DNA from: Ruminococcus sp.
GTDB taxonomy: Bacteria; Bacillota; Clostridia; Oscillospirales; Ruminococcaceae
Direction: 5' to 3'
Assembly (NCBI GenBank): GCA_029062165.1
Contig: JAIDQQ010000023.1
Span: forward strand, 124,001 to 188,000
DNA: 64,000 bases
In this document: piece by piece, positions 1 to 9,118 of the stretch
How the letters are laid out: each line of letters starts with the position of its first letter
How positions within the stretch are numbered: position 1 is the stretch's first letter
The notes under the pieces: model-generated
Told to the model about the DNA's origin: nothing
Databases searched by the model: none
Seen by the model: only the letters and a program-made list of their open reading frames with translations
Position numbers and translations under genes: made by a program

Positions 1-810
1 AAGTCTCAACAGAAAAATAATTCCGCCGATAACAAAAAAACGGAATTAAAACCGGAAAAATCAACTGAAAAATCAGAAACCGTCGCTGAATCCAAACCGG
101 AAGAACTCGAAAAACCGAAAGAACCTGAAAAAACTGAAACTGTCAGAACTCCGAAAGAAGTAACAATAGAAAGAGTACCAGCACCGAAAGAAGATTATAC
201 TTTCATAAAAATGTTGTGTGCTACTTTTCTGGCATTAGTCCTGATAATCGGTATAAGGTCATGTGTAAGCGGAAAAACTTCTTCTGACGATAAGTACAGA
301 AAAGCAATATATCCGGCAGTAATCACGGATATAAATTCATTTGAAAATCCGTCGGAATTGCCAGTAAGTCAGATATTAAGTACGGCTGTATGGTCAGTCA
401 TAATAGACAACGAAAAACTTTCGGCATATCCGCAACGTGTCGACGATATGGCAATCATACCGGCAGAGGATATTGAAAAATATGCAACTGAAATTTTCGG
501 CGAGGATATTCCGGAACTTACACACAGTACTATACTTACATCTGATTCAAAATTCTACTACAATGATGAGGCAAACTCCTATACCGTTGAAGTAAGTCCG
601 CATAATGTGACGTATTCGCCGGAAGTTACTTCCGTATCGAAAAAAAGCGGAAAATATATCGTTGAAGTGAACTACATAGAACAGCACCCCGAATGGATAG
701 AAGATACTGTTTCAAAGACCGCTGAATACGTACTCTCGAAAAACGGCAACGGTTACATGATTGAATCCATGCACGAAAAAACTACTACTACAGATACTAC
801 AACGGAATAA
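1..810 (+). CDS. Membrane-anchored protein of unknown function, 5' end outside window
   Basis: The reading frame is open from base 1, so the start lies upstream and the first in-window ATG (211) is internal. About 67 visible residues rich in Lys, Glu and Pro look like a disordered cytoplasmic linker. A single membrane segment follows (coded about 211-255, LCATFLALVLIIGI), then an extracytoplasmic domain of about 150 residues and a short Thr-rich tail. The layout resembles Firmicutes proteins with an N-terminal zinc ribbon, linker, TM helix and outside domain (compare the protein at 43292), but the N-terminus is not visible. Function is unknown. It ends at a shared bidirectional terminator. 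Confidence 0.75.
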   Translation, partial: KSQQKNNSADNKKTELKPEKSTEKSETVAESKPEELEKPKEPEKTETVRTPKEVTIERVPAPKEDYTFIKMLCATFLALVLIIGIRSCVSGKTSSDDKYRKAIYPAVITDINSFENPSELPVSQILSTAVWSVIIDNEKLSAYPQRVDDMAIIPAEDIEKYATEIFGEDIPELTHSTILTSDSKFYYNDEANSYTVEVSPHNVTYSPEVTSVSKKSGKYIVEVNYIEQHPEWIEDTVSKTAEYVLSKNGNGYMIESMHEKTTTTDTTTE

Positions 811-833
811 TTTCACACGCAAAACGCAAAAAA

Positions 834-866
834 AGACCTTGCTTTTATAAAAAAAGCAAGGTTTTT
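834..866. terminator. Bidirectional intrinsic terminator
   Basis: A 10-bp stem (CCTTGCTTTT / AAAAGCAAGG) is flanked by A and T tracts on both sides. It lies between the convergent genes ending at 810 (+) and 871 (-), so it can serve both. Confidence 0.85.
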
Positions 867-870
867 AATA

Positions 871-1857
871 TTATTTGCTGTAATCCTTGAAACTGATATT
901 CAAATCAACATCTGTTGAGATTCCTGGTATTTTTCCGTCGCTGGCGTACTGCCATATCTTGAAATCGTGGTAGTAAGTCGGTTCGTCTTCCTCGTCCTCA
1001 ATGTACTCCGCAAGCCATAAATCGTACTGCTGTATTCTCGACAAATCAAGTTTGTAAAGTAATGTACTTGTATTCTGATAAATCATAGGTGTATAACCGG
1101 CTTCCTTTATACGTTCGCAGAAAGCTATACAACAGTCTGTGAGGGAATCAGTAGAAATATCATCTGTACGGGCATAGTCTTCATAGATAATTTCCCAGTC
1201 GAATACAACCGGATACGTTATATTGAACGGTTTTATACATTCAATGACAGCGTCAGCTTCTTTAATAGCTTCCTCAACTGTAAGTGCCTGTGAAAAGAAG
1301 TATACACCTGTATGAACACCGGCACGGTCAGCGGAGTAGAGATTTTCTTTGAATCTGCTGTCATATATAATACCGCCGTCGGCATAAGTCCGGCAACCTA
1401 CTCTTATGAAAGCAAAATCAATACCGGAATCCTTTACCTGTTTCCAGTCTATGTAACCCTGAAATTCAGAAACGTCTATACCGTCAATTTCTACTTCTTT
1501 TTCGTCAGCCGGAAGCCCTGTCATTTCTTCGTGAAAAGCATAGCCTTCTTTTGACATTGTTGTTGTGAGTGGTACAGTAGTAGTTGTAGTAGTGGTAGTA
1601 GTGAATGATGTTGTAGTAGTAATATCTTCGGACAGCATTTCACTGTTGATAATATTATCCGTGACAGTTTCAGCGGATTGTGTTTCCGGTTGGTAGGCGA
1701 TTCCTGTACTGTAAGCCTGCTCTTTGGTTATGGTAGGTATGGTACTGCCTGTCCTGTTATGTACCAGTGTATACCATACAAGCGGAACAGCCAGTATAAC
1801 TATCAGGACAGCTTCAATAATGGCGATAGTCTTTATTTTTTTATTATCATTAAACAT
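871..1857 (-). CDS. Membrane-anchored GH25 lysozyme-like muramidase
   Basis: This 328-residue protein has an N-terminal signal anchor (about residues 8-30), a Ser/Thr-rich linker with runs of Thr (about 75-100) and a C-terminal glycoside hydrolase family 25 domain (about 125-325). GH25 hallmarks are visible: DGIDVSEFQG at the domain start, FAFIRVGCRTY, GVYFFSQA, and VFDWE carrying the expected catalytic acid. GH25 enzymes cleave the MurNAc-GlcNAc bond of peptidoglycan, so a role in wall remodelling outside the membrane is inferred. The start follows a strong GAGGAGG site. It is transcribed alone from a promoter divergent to the gene at 2004. Confidence 0.88.
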   Translation of the reverse strand: MFNDNKKIKTIAIIEAVLIVILAVPLVWYTLVHNRTGSTIPTITKEQAYSTGIAYQPETQSAETVTDNIINSEMLSEDITTTTSFTTTTTTTTTVPLTTTMSKEGYAFHEEMTGLPADEKEVEIDGIDVSEFQGYIDWKQVKDSGIDFAFIRVGCRTYADGGIIYDSRFKENLYSADRAGVHTGVYFFSQALTVEEAIKEADAVIECIKPFNITYPVVFDWEIIYEDYARTDDISTDSLTDCCIAFCERIKEAGYTPMIYQNTSTLLYKLDLSRIQQYDLWLAEYIEDEEDEPTYYHDFKIWQYASDGKIPGISTDVDLNISFKDYSK

Positions 1858-1890
1858 TTTTTCCTCCTCTATAAAAACACTGCTTTTAAT

Positions 1891-1919
1891 ATAATATCAT
1901 ATTTCAGCGTATTTGTAAA
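1891..1919 (-). promoter_or_regulatory. Promoter of the GH25 gene
   Basis: On the minus strand TTTACA is followed after 17 bp by TATTAT, ending about 30 bp before the GH25 start codon. It is back to back with the promoter at 1942. Confidence 0.6.
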
Positions 1920-1941
1920 CAGTTTACGAAAAAAATTTCTG

Positions 1942-1970
1942 TTGACAATAATTTATAATTATGATATAAT
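1942..1970 (+). promoter_or_regulatory. Promoter of the DUF2225-like gene
   Basis: A perfect TTGACA, a 17-bp spacer and a perfect TATAAT lie 34 bp upstream of the ATG at 2004. Confidence 0.8.
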
Positions 1971-2003
1971 CAGCTTATTATAAAATGAAAGGAACGTTTT
2001 TTT

Positions 2004-2648
2004 ATGAAAACTGAAATAAAAAAGGTTGTATGCAGTGTATGCGGTACGGAATCCGCACATACTGTAATAACGGAAATACAGTCCGGAGATATACAGGAAA
2101 TGGATTTAAGACCTACCGGCGAACATCGTAATACTATGGAATACTGGGTAATGGAGTGTCCGGAGTGTAAGTATTGTAACGGTACACTTGAAACTCCGCT
2201 TGATACAGACAGACGTTACCTTAAGAGCAGGGAATATACTACACTGGGCGGTCTGAAAACTGATAACGTACTTGTTTCAAGATTTGTCCGTAAAGCTCTT
2301 GTATGTCTCCGAAACCGTGATTATGCTGAATCCGTGAAATCGTATCTGTATGGTGCATGGGTTGCCGACGATACAGAAAATACTGAAACGGCTTCGGAAT
2401 GTCGTAACGAGGCTATAAGCATAATGGAAAACAGTACGTTTCTTGACAGTGACGACATGATGTTATTAAGGGCTGACCTGCTTAGACGTTCCGGACAGTT
2501 CGATAAAGTCATAAGCGAATACAGTGAAAAATATTTTGATAATCCTTTTATACTTCTTGCATCACAGTACGAGGTTAAACTTTCAAGAGACAGTGACAGT
2601 TCAGCACATAGTATGTCAGATATACCAGGGGTAAAGTTTACAACCTGA
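2004..2648 (+). CDS. DUF2225-like zinc-binding cytoplasmic protein
   Basis: This 214-residue soluble protein has two Cys pairs: CSVCG near residue 10 and CPECKYC near residue 52. The latter is the kind of CxxC pair found in DUF2225 proteins, where the cysteines probably bind zinc. The rest looks helical and TPR-like (RKALVCLRNRDYAESVKSYLYGAWVADD), which also fits that family. A GAAAGGAA ribosome site precedes the ATG. It is a single-gene transcript with its own promoter and terminator. Function is unknown; the family assignment is by pattern only. Confidence 0.65.
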   Translation: MKTEIKKVVCSVCGTESAHTVITEIQSGDIQEMDLRPTGEHRNTMEYWVMECPECKYCNGTLETPLDTDRRYLKSREYTTLGGLKTDNVLVSRFVRKALVCLRNRDYAESVKSYLYGAWVADDTENTETASECRNEAISIMENSTFLDSDDMMLLRADLLRRSGQFDKVISEYSEKYFDNPFILLASQYEVKLSRDSDSSAHSMSDIPGVKFTT

Positions 2649-2658
2649 AAACTTTCAG

Positions 2659-2687
2659 AACGGACGGTTTAACCGTCCGTTTTTTTA
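2659..2687 (+). terminator. Intrinsic terminator
   Basis: A stem AACGGACGG / CCGTCCGTT with a 5-nt loop is followed by seven T. It ends the DUF2225-like gene and abuts the convergent tex stop codon at 2685. Confidence 0.85.
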
Positions 2688-5189
2688 CTTCTTTTTTATC
2701 CTGAAACTGCTGTTTCTTATATTGCTTATAACGTTTCTTTCCGGAGTTTTTCTGTTGTGTTTTCTGGACGGTTTCGGATTATCCGGATTATTACCTGTTT
2801 TCATAGTGAGGGAAATTCTTTTCTTATCCGGCTTGACTTCAATTACACGTACTTTTACATTGTCGCCGGTTTTAAGGACTTCCGACGGGTGATTTATATG
2901 TTTCTGTGAAATCTGTGAAATATGTACAAATCCGTTGATTTCCGCACCTATGTCAATGAATGCCCCGAAATTTGAAAAACTATCAACAATGCCGTCAAAT
3001 TCCATACCGGCTTTTAAGTCGTCGAGTTTGATTAAATCGTCGGTTATCATGGTCAGGGAAATTCTGTTTCTTTTTACGTCGACTTCAAGTACACGTACTT
3101 TTACAACTTCCCCGACTTTCACGACTTCAAGGGGATGTCTTATATGTCTTTTGCAAATCTGCGAAATATGTACGAGACCATCAGTATGTACGCCTATATC
3201 GACAAATGCACCGAAGTCAATAATATTCCTGACAGTTCCTACAAGTTCCATACCGGCTTTAAGGTCTTTTACTTCCATGATGTCACCGCTTCTTAATAAA
3301 GGTGGTGGGAGTTCGTCACGTAAATCTCTGCCAGGTTTTTTAAGTTCGCCGATAATGTCTGTAAGAGTAGGTACGCCTATGCCTAATTTTGTACTTATGT
3401 TTTCAAGTCCGATATTTCCGGCTTTTTCGGATATTTCCGGAATACCACCGTTTTTGACGTCGTCAAGAGTGAAGCCACATTCGGTAAGGAGTGAAGTAGT
3501 TGCGGAATAGCTTTCGGGGTGTACGCCTGTATTGTCAAGCGGATTTTTTCCGTCACGTACTCTTAAGAATCCGGCACACTGTTCAAAGGCTTTTTTGCCG
3601 AGTTTCGAGACTTTCATTAATTCCTTGCGGTCTGTGAAACTGCCGTTTTCCTCACGGTAGGCGACTATATTTTTCGCTACTGCTGAATTTATTCCGGAGA
3701 CGTATGACAGCAGTGAATATGATGCTGTATTTAGGTCAACGCCTACCATGTTTACACAATCTTCTACTACTCCGGAAAGTGCTTCGTTCATACGAGCCTG
3801 TGGCATATCGTGCTGATACTGTCCTACTCCTATGGCTTTCGGTTCAATCTTGACGAGTTCAGCGAGTGGGTCTTGTAAACGACGTGCAATAGATACGGCA
3901 CTTCTTAAGGAAACGTCATATTCCGGAAACTCTTCCGCACCGAGTTTTGAGGCCGAATATACTGACGCACCGGCTTCACTTACTACCATATAGCTTATTT
4001 TCTGTGGGATTTCTTTGAGTAAGTCGACGACAAAATTTTCAGTCTCTCGTGAAGCTGTACCGTTTCCGATAGAAATTATTGTAACGTTATGTTTGTTTAT
4101 GAGCGATTTTATAGTTTCGGCGGATTTGGCTACATTCTGTTTGGAACTTGCCGTAGGATATATAACGCCGGTATCGAGTACTTTTCCAGTATGGTCTATA
4201 ACGGCTACTTTACAACCTGTCCTGAAACCAGGGTCAAGACCTAATATTACATTGTTTTTCAGCGGAGCCTGTAATAATAACTGTCTTAAATTTGAAGCGA
4301 ATACTTTTATAGATTCTTCACTGGCTTTTGAAGTCATTGCCGAACGTATTTCACGTTCCACCGACGGAAAAATAAGTCTTTTGTAACTGTCCTCACAGGC
4401 TGATTTTACTATCTCACCGCACAGGGAGTTATTTTTGACGTACTTGTTTATAATTATACCTGTTGCAGTTGATTCGTCCATGTGTACGGAAACTTTCAGG
4501 AAATTTTCTTTTTCGCCACGGTCTAAGGCGAGTACACGGTGATTAGCTACTTTTGAAACAGGTTCTTTATACTCATAGTAATCCATGTATACGCTTTCTT
4601 TTTCAGGGTCTGATGCTTTGGAAGTTATTTCACCGTTTTCGCCGATAAGTGTACGGAGTTTTTTTCTTATATCGGCGTCGTCGGATATATTTTCAGCGAT
4701 TATGTCCATAGCACCTTGTAAAGCGGTTTTGGTATCGGGTACGTTTTTTTCTTCGCTGACATATTTAAGTGATTCGGTTTCAGGGTCTGTATCGGGATTC
4801 TGTCCGATTATGATTAGTGCAAGCGGTTCGAGACCGTTTTCACGGGCTATACCGGCACGAGTACGACGTTTAGGCTTGAAAGGTCTGTATATATCTTCCA
4901 CTTCAACGAGTGTAGTGGCGTTACTGATAGCGTATTCTATTTCAGGGGTCATTTTTTCCTGCTCCGTTATGGAGTTGAAAATTTCTTCCTTGCGTTTTTC
5001 GAGGTTGCGGAGATACATGAGACGGTCATGTAATTCACGGAGTAACTGGTCATCGAGAGAGCCTGTAAGTTCTTTACGGTAACGTGCGATAAACGGAATA
5101 GTCTTGTCGTCGTCGATAAGCTGTACAGTATTGTCAACTTGTTCCTGTCTTAGATTAAATTCCTGTGCAAGAGTTTTGTTAATATCCAT
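2685..5189 (-). CDS. tex: Tex family RNA-binding transcription accessory protein with two S1 domains
   Basis: This 834-residue protein has the full Tex architecture: N-terminal helical Tex domain (MDINKTLAQEFNLRQEQVD), YqgF/RNase H-like domain (NVILGLDPGFRTGCKVAVID), helix-hairpin-helix segment (LLSYVSGINSAVAKNIVAYREENG) and C-terminal S1. Tex proteins bind nucleic acid and contact the transcription machinery. Usual members end in one S1 domain at about 720-780 residues. Here two consecutive S1 domains (about residues 637-715 and 722-795) are followed by a basic tail, which explains the extra length. It is the second gene of an operon with the hydrolase at 5193, only 3 bp away. Confidence 0.93.
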   Translation of the reverse strand: MDINKTLAQEFNLRQEQVDNTVQLIDDDKTIPFIARYRKELTGSLDDQLLRELHDRLMYLRNLEKRKEEIFNSITEQEKMTPEIEYAISNATTLVEVEDIYRPFKPKRRTRAGIARENGLEPLALIIIGQNPDTDPETESLKYVSEEKNVPDTKTALQGAMDIIAENISDDADIRKKLRTLIGENGEITSKASDPEKESVYMDYYEYKEPVSKVANHRVLALDRGEKENFLKVSVHMDESTATGIIINKYVKNNSLCGEIVKSACEDSYKRLIFPSVEREIRSAMTSKASEESIKVFASNLRQLLLQAPLKNNVILGLDPGFRTGCKVAVIDHTGKVLDTGVIYPTASSKQNVAKSAETIKSLINKHNVTIISIGNGTASRETENFVVDLLKEIPQKISYMVVSEAGASVYSASKLGAEEFPEYDVSLRSAVSIARRLQDPLAELVKIEPKAIGVGQYQHDMPQARMNEALSGVVEDCVNMVGVDLNTASYSLLSYVSGINSAVAKNIVAYREENGSFTDRKELMKVSKLGKKAFEQCAGFLRVRDGKNPLDNTGVHPESYSATTSLLTECGFTLDDVKNGGIPEISEKAGNIGLENISTKLGIGVPTLTDIIGELKKPGRDLRDELPPPLLRSGDIMEVKDLKAGMELVGTVRNIIDFGAFVDIGVHTDGLVHISQICKRHIRHPLEVVKVGEVVKVRVLEVDVKRNRISLTMITDDLIKLDDLKAGMEFDGIVDSFSNFGAFIDIGAEINGFVHISQISQKHINHPSEVLKTGDNVKVRVIEVKPDKKRISLTMKTGNNPDNPKPSRKHNRKTPERNVISNIRNSSFRIKKK

Positions 5190-5192
5190 TGT

Positions 5193-6104
5193 TTAAAATT
5201 TCCTTTCTGTCCATGATGTAAGATGGTCTGCTATGTCGTTCCAGACCTGAATTTTATCTGTTTCGTTGAGAATTTCGTGTCTCATGCCGATAAAAAGTTT
5301 ATGGGTTATATTTCTGTAACCGGCATTTTCAAGGGATTTTATAGCCTCAAAGAATTTTTCTTCCGATAACATACATGGGTCATCTTTACCTGAAATGAAT
5401 CTTACCGGCAAATCGGGATTAGTAGTTGTTTCCGGTGAATAGGCACGTTTCATAAGTCCGGTGAGTGCCTGATAACCACTTAATGTATAGGTAAAATTAC
5501 ATAAAGGGTCATTATTGAACGCCATAACTACTTCCGGATTAGTGCAAATCCATGAATGCGACATATCTTCAAAATTTCTGTTAAGAAACTTTTCAGACCA
5601 TTCACTTATAATATCACTCCGGTAATCCGGTGAAAGTTTCTTTTCGAGTTCAGAAGTGAGCAGGTCTGCAAACGGTGCAAGTCTGCTGTAACACGGCGTA
5701 CCGATTAAAATAACACCGTCAGTATTGTTATACTGCATACAACATCTTGCTATAAGCGAACCCATACTATGACCTATCATGAAATGCGGTACTGACGGAT
5801 ATTTGACAGCAAGCATTTTATTGATATATCCGGCGGTACGTATTAAAAGACCGTCAGGGGATATATCATGTATATAGCCTAAATCGTGTGGTGGGTGTAC
5901 GCTTTTTCCGTGACCTATGTTATCGGCGGTCAGTGTTATAAAACCTTTTTCGCCTAAGAATTTCATGAAATCGTAATAACGTTCTTTGTGTTCGCTCATA
6001 CCGTGAATAATCTGTACTGTAGCTACCGGATTTTCCGGTATGTTCACGGCAATGTGTATTTTAAGATTTTCTATATAATATTCATTGAAATTCTTGTCAG
6101 GCAT
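5193..6104 (-). CDS. Alpha/beta hydrolase of the monoacylglycerol lipase / S33 type
   Basis: This 303-residue protein has the nucleophile elbow GHSMGS, an upstream HGMSEHKERY oxyanion region typical of monoglyceride-lipase-like hydrolases, a late Asp in ISGKDDPC and a late His in GMRHEIL, completing a Ser-Asp-His triad. Substrate is not predictable beyond a lipid ester or similar. An in-frame ATG at 6119 lies on the Shine-Dalgarno sequence itself, so the ATG at 6104, 8 nt after GGAGG, is chosen. It is the first gene of the operon with tex. Confidence 0.85.
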   Translation of the reverse strand: MPDKNFNEYYIENLKIHIAVNIPENPVATVQIIHGMSEHKERYYDFMKFLGEKGFITLTADNIGHGKSVHPPHDLGYIHDISPDGLLIRTAGYINKMLAVKYPSVPHFMIGHSMGSLIARCCMQYNNTDGVILIGTPCYSRLAPFADLLTSELEKKLSPDYRSDIISEWSEKFLNRNFEDMSHSWICTNPEVVMAFNNDPLCNFTYTLSGYQALTGLMKRAYSPETTTNPDLPVRFISGKDDPCMLSEEKFFEAIKSLENAGYRNITHKLFIGMRHEILNETDKIQVWNDIADHLTSWTERKF

Positions 6105-6121
6105 AATAAAATCCTCCATTT

Positions 6122-6150
6122 ATTATAGCATATTTTTCCGGAAAAATCAA
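6122..6150 (-). promoter_or_regulatory. Promoter of the hydrolase-tex operon
   Basis: On the minus strand TTGATT, a 17-bp spacer and TATAAT lie just upstream of the hydrolase start. The spacer begins with the palindrome TTTTCCGGAAAA, which recurs in the tRNA-Thr promoter at 30559. Confidence 0.7.
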
Positions 6151-6162
6151 GTATAATATAAC

Positions 6163-6197
6163 ATATTCCCCCGCCGGTGAGCAGGGGAGTATTTTTT
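6163..6197. terminator. Probable terminator hairpin between DUF4340 gene and hydrolase promoter
   Basis: A 9-bp stem (ATATTCCCC / GGGGAGTAT, one G-U pair) has a 12-nt loop and a T run on the plus side. It lies directly after the minus-strand gene ending at 6201. The U tract in the minus orientation is weak, so termination there is uncertain. Confidence 0.5.
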
Positions 6198-6200
6198 ATA

Positions 6201-7619
6201 TTATTCTTCTTCCGTAAGCGGATTGTTTTTTACTGTCCGTACTATTCCGGCACGTTCGCAGAATGAACTGTAGAAAGACTGTGCGGAATTTTTACCGGTC
6301 AGACGTCCCATGTCGACTATACCGCCACTGTAAATATCATTCTTGAAAATGTAACATTTATCGTTACCGGCATCTACAAAATCAATTTTTATGTCGTCTA
6401 TGTCGTCGAAATGGTATATTGCAGTAAGTACAGGGTCTGAATTGTCGGGAGTAGCTTCAATGTCGGTATCGGTGAATATGAGCGTTGTGAATGAATTATA
6501 GAAATTCTGGAAACAGGTATATATTTCAGAATTTTCCATATCAACCGGTTTATCGTTCATTTCAAGTAATCTGTCTGTCATGTTGAGTGTGAAGGAATCC
6601 TGTATATCACCGAAAATGAAATCAAAACCGTTTATATTATATATTCCGGCACTTGCAATTGAATCCGGCAGGAAGTCAAGAGGTCTGTAGTTTATGAAAT
6701 TAAGGTCTGACGTGTAATATCTTGCCACCTGATTGGAGTCTTTCATAAGAACATAAAGATAAGTCTGATTATTGTCAGTTTGTCCGCCGATAAGGAAATT
6801 TTTTTCTGTACCGTCAATGCCTTTGATAGTCACTTCGGCGGTGGGCTTGTCGAAACCGTATTTAGTCATATCTTCGAGGTATTCTTCAAGTAACTGGTCA
6901 GCTTCAAGACGTGTAAGCGTCGTAAGCATAGAGGAAACAGCAGTCTGGTCAAAAGGCAGTTCGGAATATTCTTCCGACAGTGACCATGCAGAATTTTCAG
7001 TATCGTATGTTATGTCATAAGTAATTCTGCCGTCTTTCTTTACGGTAATCTGTTTTATATCGGTATCGCCGTATGGTATGAGGTCTTTGGCTTTTAACAT
7101 CATACGACTTACTTTCAGTACGCTACCCTGTAACGAACTTACAGTATAAACCTTGTCTTTACCCTCAGCCATGAAATAATAATAATCGTTTGTAGGGGTT
7201 ATATTTCCGACGTATACCGTATAATTTTCCGTACCGTCGGAAACGGTGATAGTTTCTGCCGGATTATCAAGACCGTACATAGCTTTTTTAGCGTCATCGG
7301 GTACGCCATAATTAGTTTCCGCTGTGAAATCCGATACAAGATATAAAAGAGTTTTTATATAATCCTGGTCTATGACAAATTCATTGTTATCGAGTTTCCA
7401 TGTTTCGTCCTCGTATACTACTCTGTAGTGACCGTCCGGACAGTCAAAATTAATTTCAGTAACATTATCGCTGTCGAAACTGAACACTTCATTTTCAGCG
7501 AGTTCGGAAACCTGTTTTTCAGTTTCCTTGTCACTCTTGTTCTTGACCGCAAGAAACGCTCCGAAAGAACCTCCGGCGACTACGAGTAAAGCAACCATTG
7601 CTATAATAACTTTTTTCAT
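6201..7619 (-). CDS. DUF4340 lipoprotein-like partner of a Gld-type ABC system
   Basis: This 472-residue protein has an N-terminal membrane anchor (MKKVIIAMVALLVVAGGSFGAFLAV) and repeated beta-rich units of the DUF4340 type (YRVVYEDETWKLDN, YGLDNPAETITV, YGFDKPTAEVTI). DUF4340 proteins are usually the last gene of clusters encoding an ATPase, an ABC-2 permease and a GldG-like protein, as here. Its stop-start junction with gldG is a TAATG overlap, indicating coupled translation. The transported substrate is unknown. It probably sits on the outer face of the membrane with the complex. Confidence 0.8.
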   Translation of the reverse strand: MKKVIIAMVALLVVAGGSFGAFLAVKNKSDKETEKQVSELAENEVFSFDSDNVTEINFDCPDGHYRVVYEDETWKLDNNEFVIDQDYIKTLLYLVSDFTAETNYGVPDDAKKAMYGLDNPAETITVSDGTENYTVYVGNITPTNDYYYFMAEGKDKVYTVSSLQGSVLKVSRMMLKAKDLIPYGDTDIKQITVKKDGRITYDITYDTENSAWSLSEEYSELPFDQTAVSSMLTTLTRLEADQLLEEYLEDMTKYGFDKPTAEVTIKGIDGTEKNFLIGGQTDNNQTYLYVLMKDSNQVARYYTSDLNFINYRPLDFLPDSIASAGIYNINGFDFIFGDIQDSFTLNMTDRLLEMNDKPVDMENSEIYTCFQNFYNSFTTLIFTDTDIEATPDNSDPVLTAIYHFDDIDDIKIDFVDAGNDKCYIFKNDIYSGGIVDMGRLTGKNSAQSFYSSFCERAGIVRTVKNNPLTEEE

Positions 7620-9112
7620 TAAGCGTATCTCCTTTTAAGCCATACTGCAACACCGATAATTGCAACGATTACCGGAATAATAACAAATATTCTTAATACA
7701 GATTCTGCTTCCTGAGCGTCTTCAAAGTGCATGGTATCATATGAGTTTGACTTGTTACCGATACCCATTTCAATATCAGTATCGTAAAGCCATGTATTTG
7801 AGAATATAGCAAGATATTGTGTACCGGAAATCATGAAGTTAAGGTTTTCAGTACCGAGTATATCAGTAGTACCCATAAGTATCATTTTACCGAAAGTCTG
7901 TTTGTTGTATGAGTAGTAACCGAAATATAAATCTCTTGCACTTAATTCTTCGTTGGCTTCTTTCTGTGATTTGGTATCGCCACCCATAGCGACACTTTTT
8001 GTAGTATACTTGTTTGTGGTAGCGTCCATAATGTTCTGAACTATCGGAGATTTTTCGATATAACTTGTTGAATCAGTATATTCATATACGCTTCTTGTGT
8101 TGGAGATACCGGCTATATAAGTACCATTACTGATAAGTGTATTAATATCGGTAGTCAAATCCTGTGTGAAATCCGTCGTATAAGGTGTATACTGTACACG
8201 GAAGTAATTATCACTTTGTTTTGCTTCTGTGTTCTGTAACTGGTTTACGCTGTTAGTTTCCGTGACGTAGTTGTAATCCATACCGAGTTCAAACTTTTCA
8301 AGGAGCAGGTCAATATTCTTGAAACGTCCTTTAGTCTCGCACGGTGAGGCGAATACTGCAATACTACCACCCCTGTCGGCGTATGCACTCAACATTCTGA
8401 ACTCATTGTCGGTGATGTCCTGTGTAGGACCGGCTATATATATTATAGCTGTATTATCCGGTACTTCTCCGGCTTGTTCTAAATTAAGTTCCTTGACATC
8501 GTAGTTGTTTGCCTTGAGGGTATCGGCATACGTTGCGTATGTATCGTCTACCGATTTTTCACCATGACCGCTTAAAAAGTATACCGTCGGAAGTGAACCG
8601 CTTGTACATACTTTTATGGCACTTGCAATGAGTTCCTCACCGGCGTACTGGGATACACCTTCGGAAGTAGTCTGGAAAATTCTTTCACGAGCTACTTTCT
8701 TTACTACATCTCCGCATTTTACGAAAACATCAGCTTTACTTACTCCGAGTATGCCGGTAGGGTCAAGAGCCTGTGCCTTGTCTGCCTCTTCGTCAGGATT
8801 GAAAGAAATAAGTTCAATATTGTCCCGCTTGCTTAACTCTTCAAGTGTATGGTACAGCGGAAGAAATTCCGGAGCACTCTGAAACGCACTAAGACTGTAT
8901 TCGTAAAGATAATATATTTCAATCTTCTTGTCGGAAACGCTGTCAAGAAATTCAACTGTTTTTTCATTGAGTGTGTATTTGCCGTTAGGGGTCATATCGT
9001 ATACCTTGTCGGCATATGAGAATATAAGATTTATTGGTACTGCAATAAGCAATATAAGAATTGACATTATAAACGCAAATATTCCCGAAAAATTAAATTT
9101 TTTCTTCTGCAT
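7619..9112 (-). CDS. GldG-like ABC transport auxiliary protein
   Basis: This 497-residue protein has one N-terminal and one C-terminal membrane helix (about residues 10-32 and 470-490) around a large outside domain. The middle part (VYFLSGHGEKSVDD, DNTAIIYIAGPTQDITDNEF, GGSIAVFASPC) matches the GldG/DUF4350-type fold of gliding-motility-associated ABC systems. In Firmicutes these clusters are not linked to gliding and their substrate is unknown. It lies 6 bp after the permease gene and overlaps the DUF4340 gene by one base. Confidence 0.82.
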   Translation of the reverse strand: MQKKKFNFSGIFAFIMSILILLIAVPINLIFSYADKVYDMTPNGKYTLNEKTVEFLDSVSDKKIEIYYLYEYSLSAFQSAPEFLPLYHTLEELSKRDNIELISFNPDEEADKAQALDPTGILGVSKADVFVKCGDVVKKVARERIFQTTSEGVSQYAGEELIASAIKVCTSGSLPTVYFLSGHGEKSVDDTYATYADTLKANNYDVKELNLEQAGEVPDNTAIIYIAGPTQDITDNEFRMLSAYADRGGSIAVFASPCETKGRFKNIDLLLEKFELGMDYNYVTETNSVNQLQNTEAKQSDNYFRVQYTPYTTDFTQDLTTDINTLISNGTYIAGISNTRSVYEYTDSTSYIEKSPIVQNIMDATTNKYTTKSVAMGGDTKSQKEANEELSARDLYFGYYSYNKQTFGKMILMGTTDILGTENLNFMISGTQYLAIFSNTWLYDTDIEMGIGNKSNSYDTMHFEDAQEAESVLRIFVIIPVIVAIIGVAVWLKRRYA

Positions 9113-9118
9113 GACCTG

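Noticed and set aside
6104-6119. Upstream ATG of the hydrolase gene
   Set aside because: It overlaps the ribosome-binding site of the ATG at 6104, so it cannot be used efficiently.
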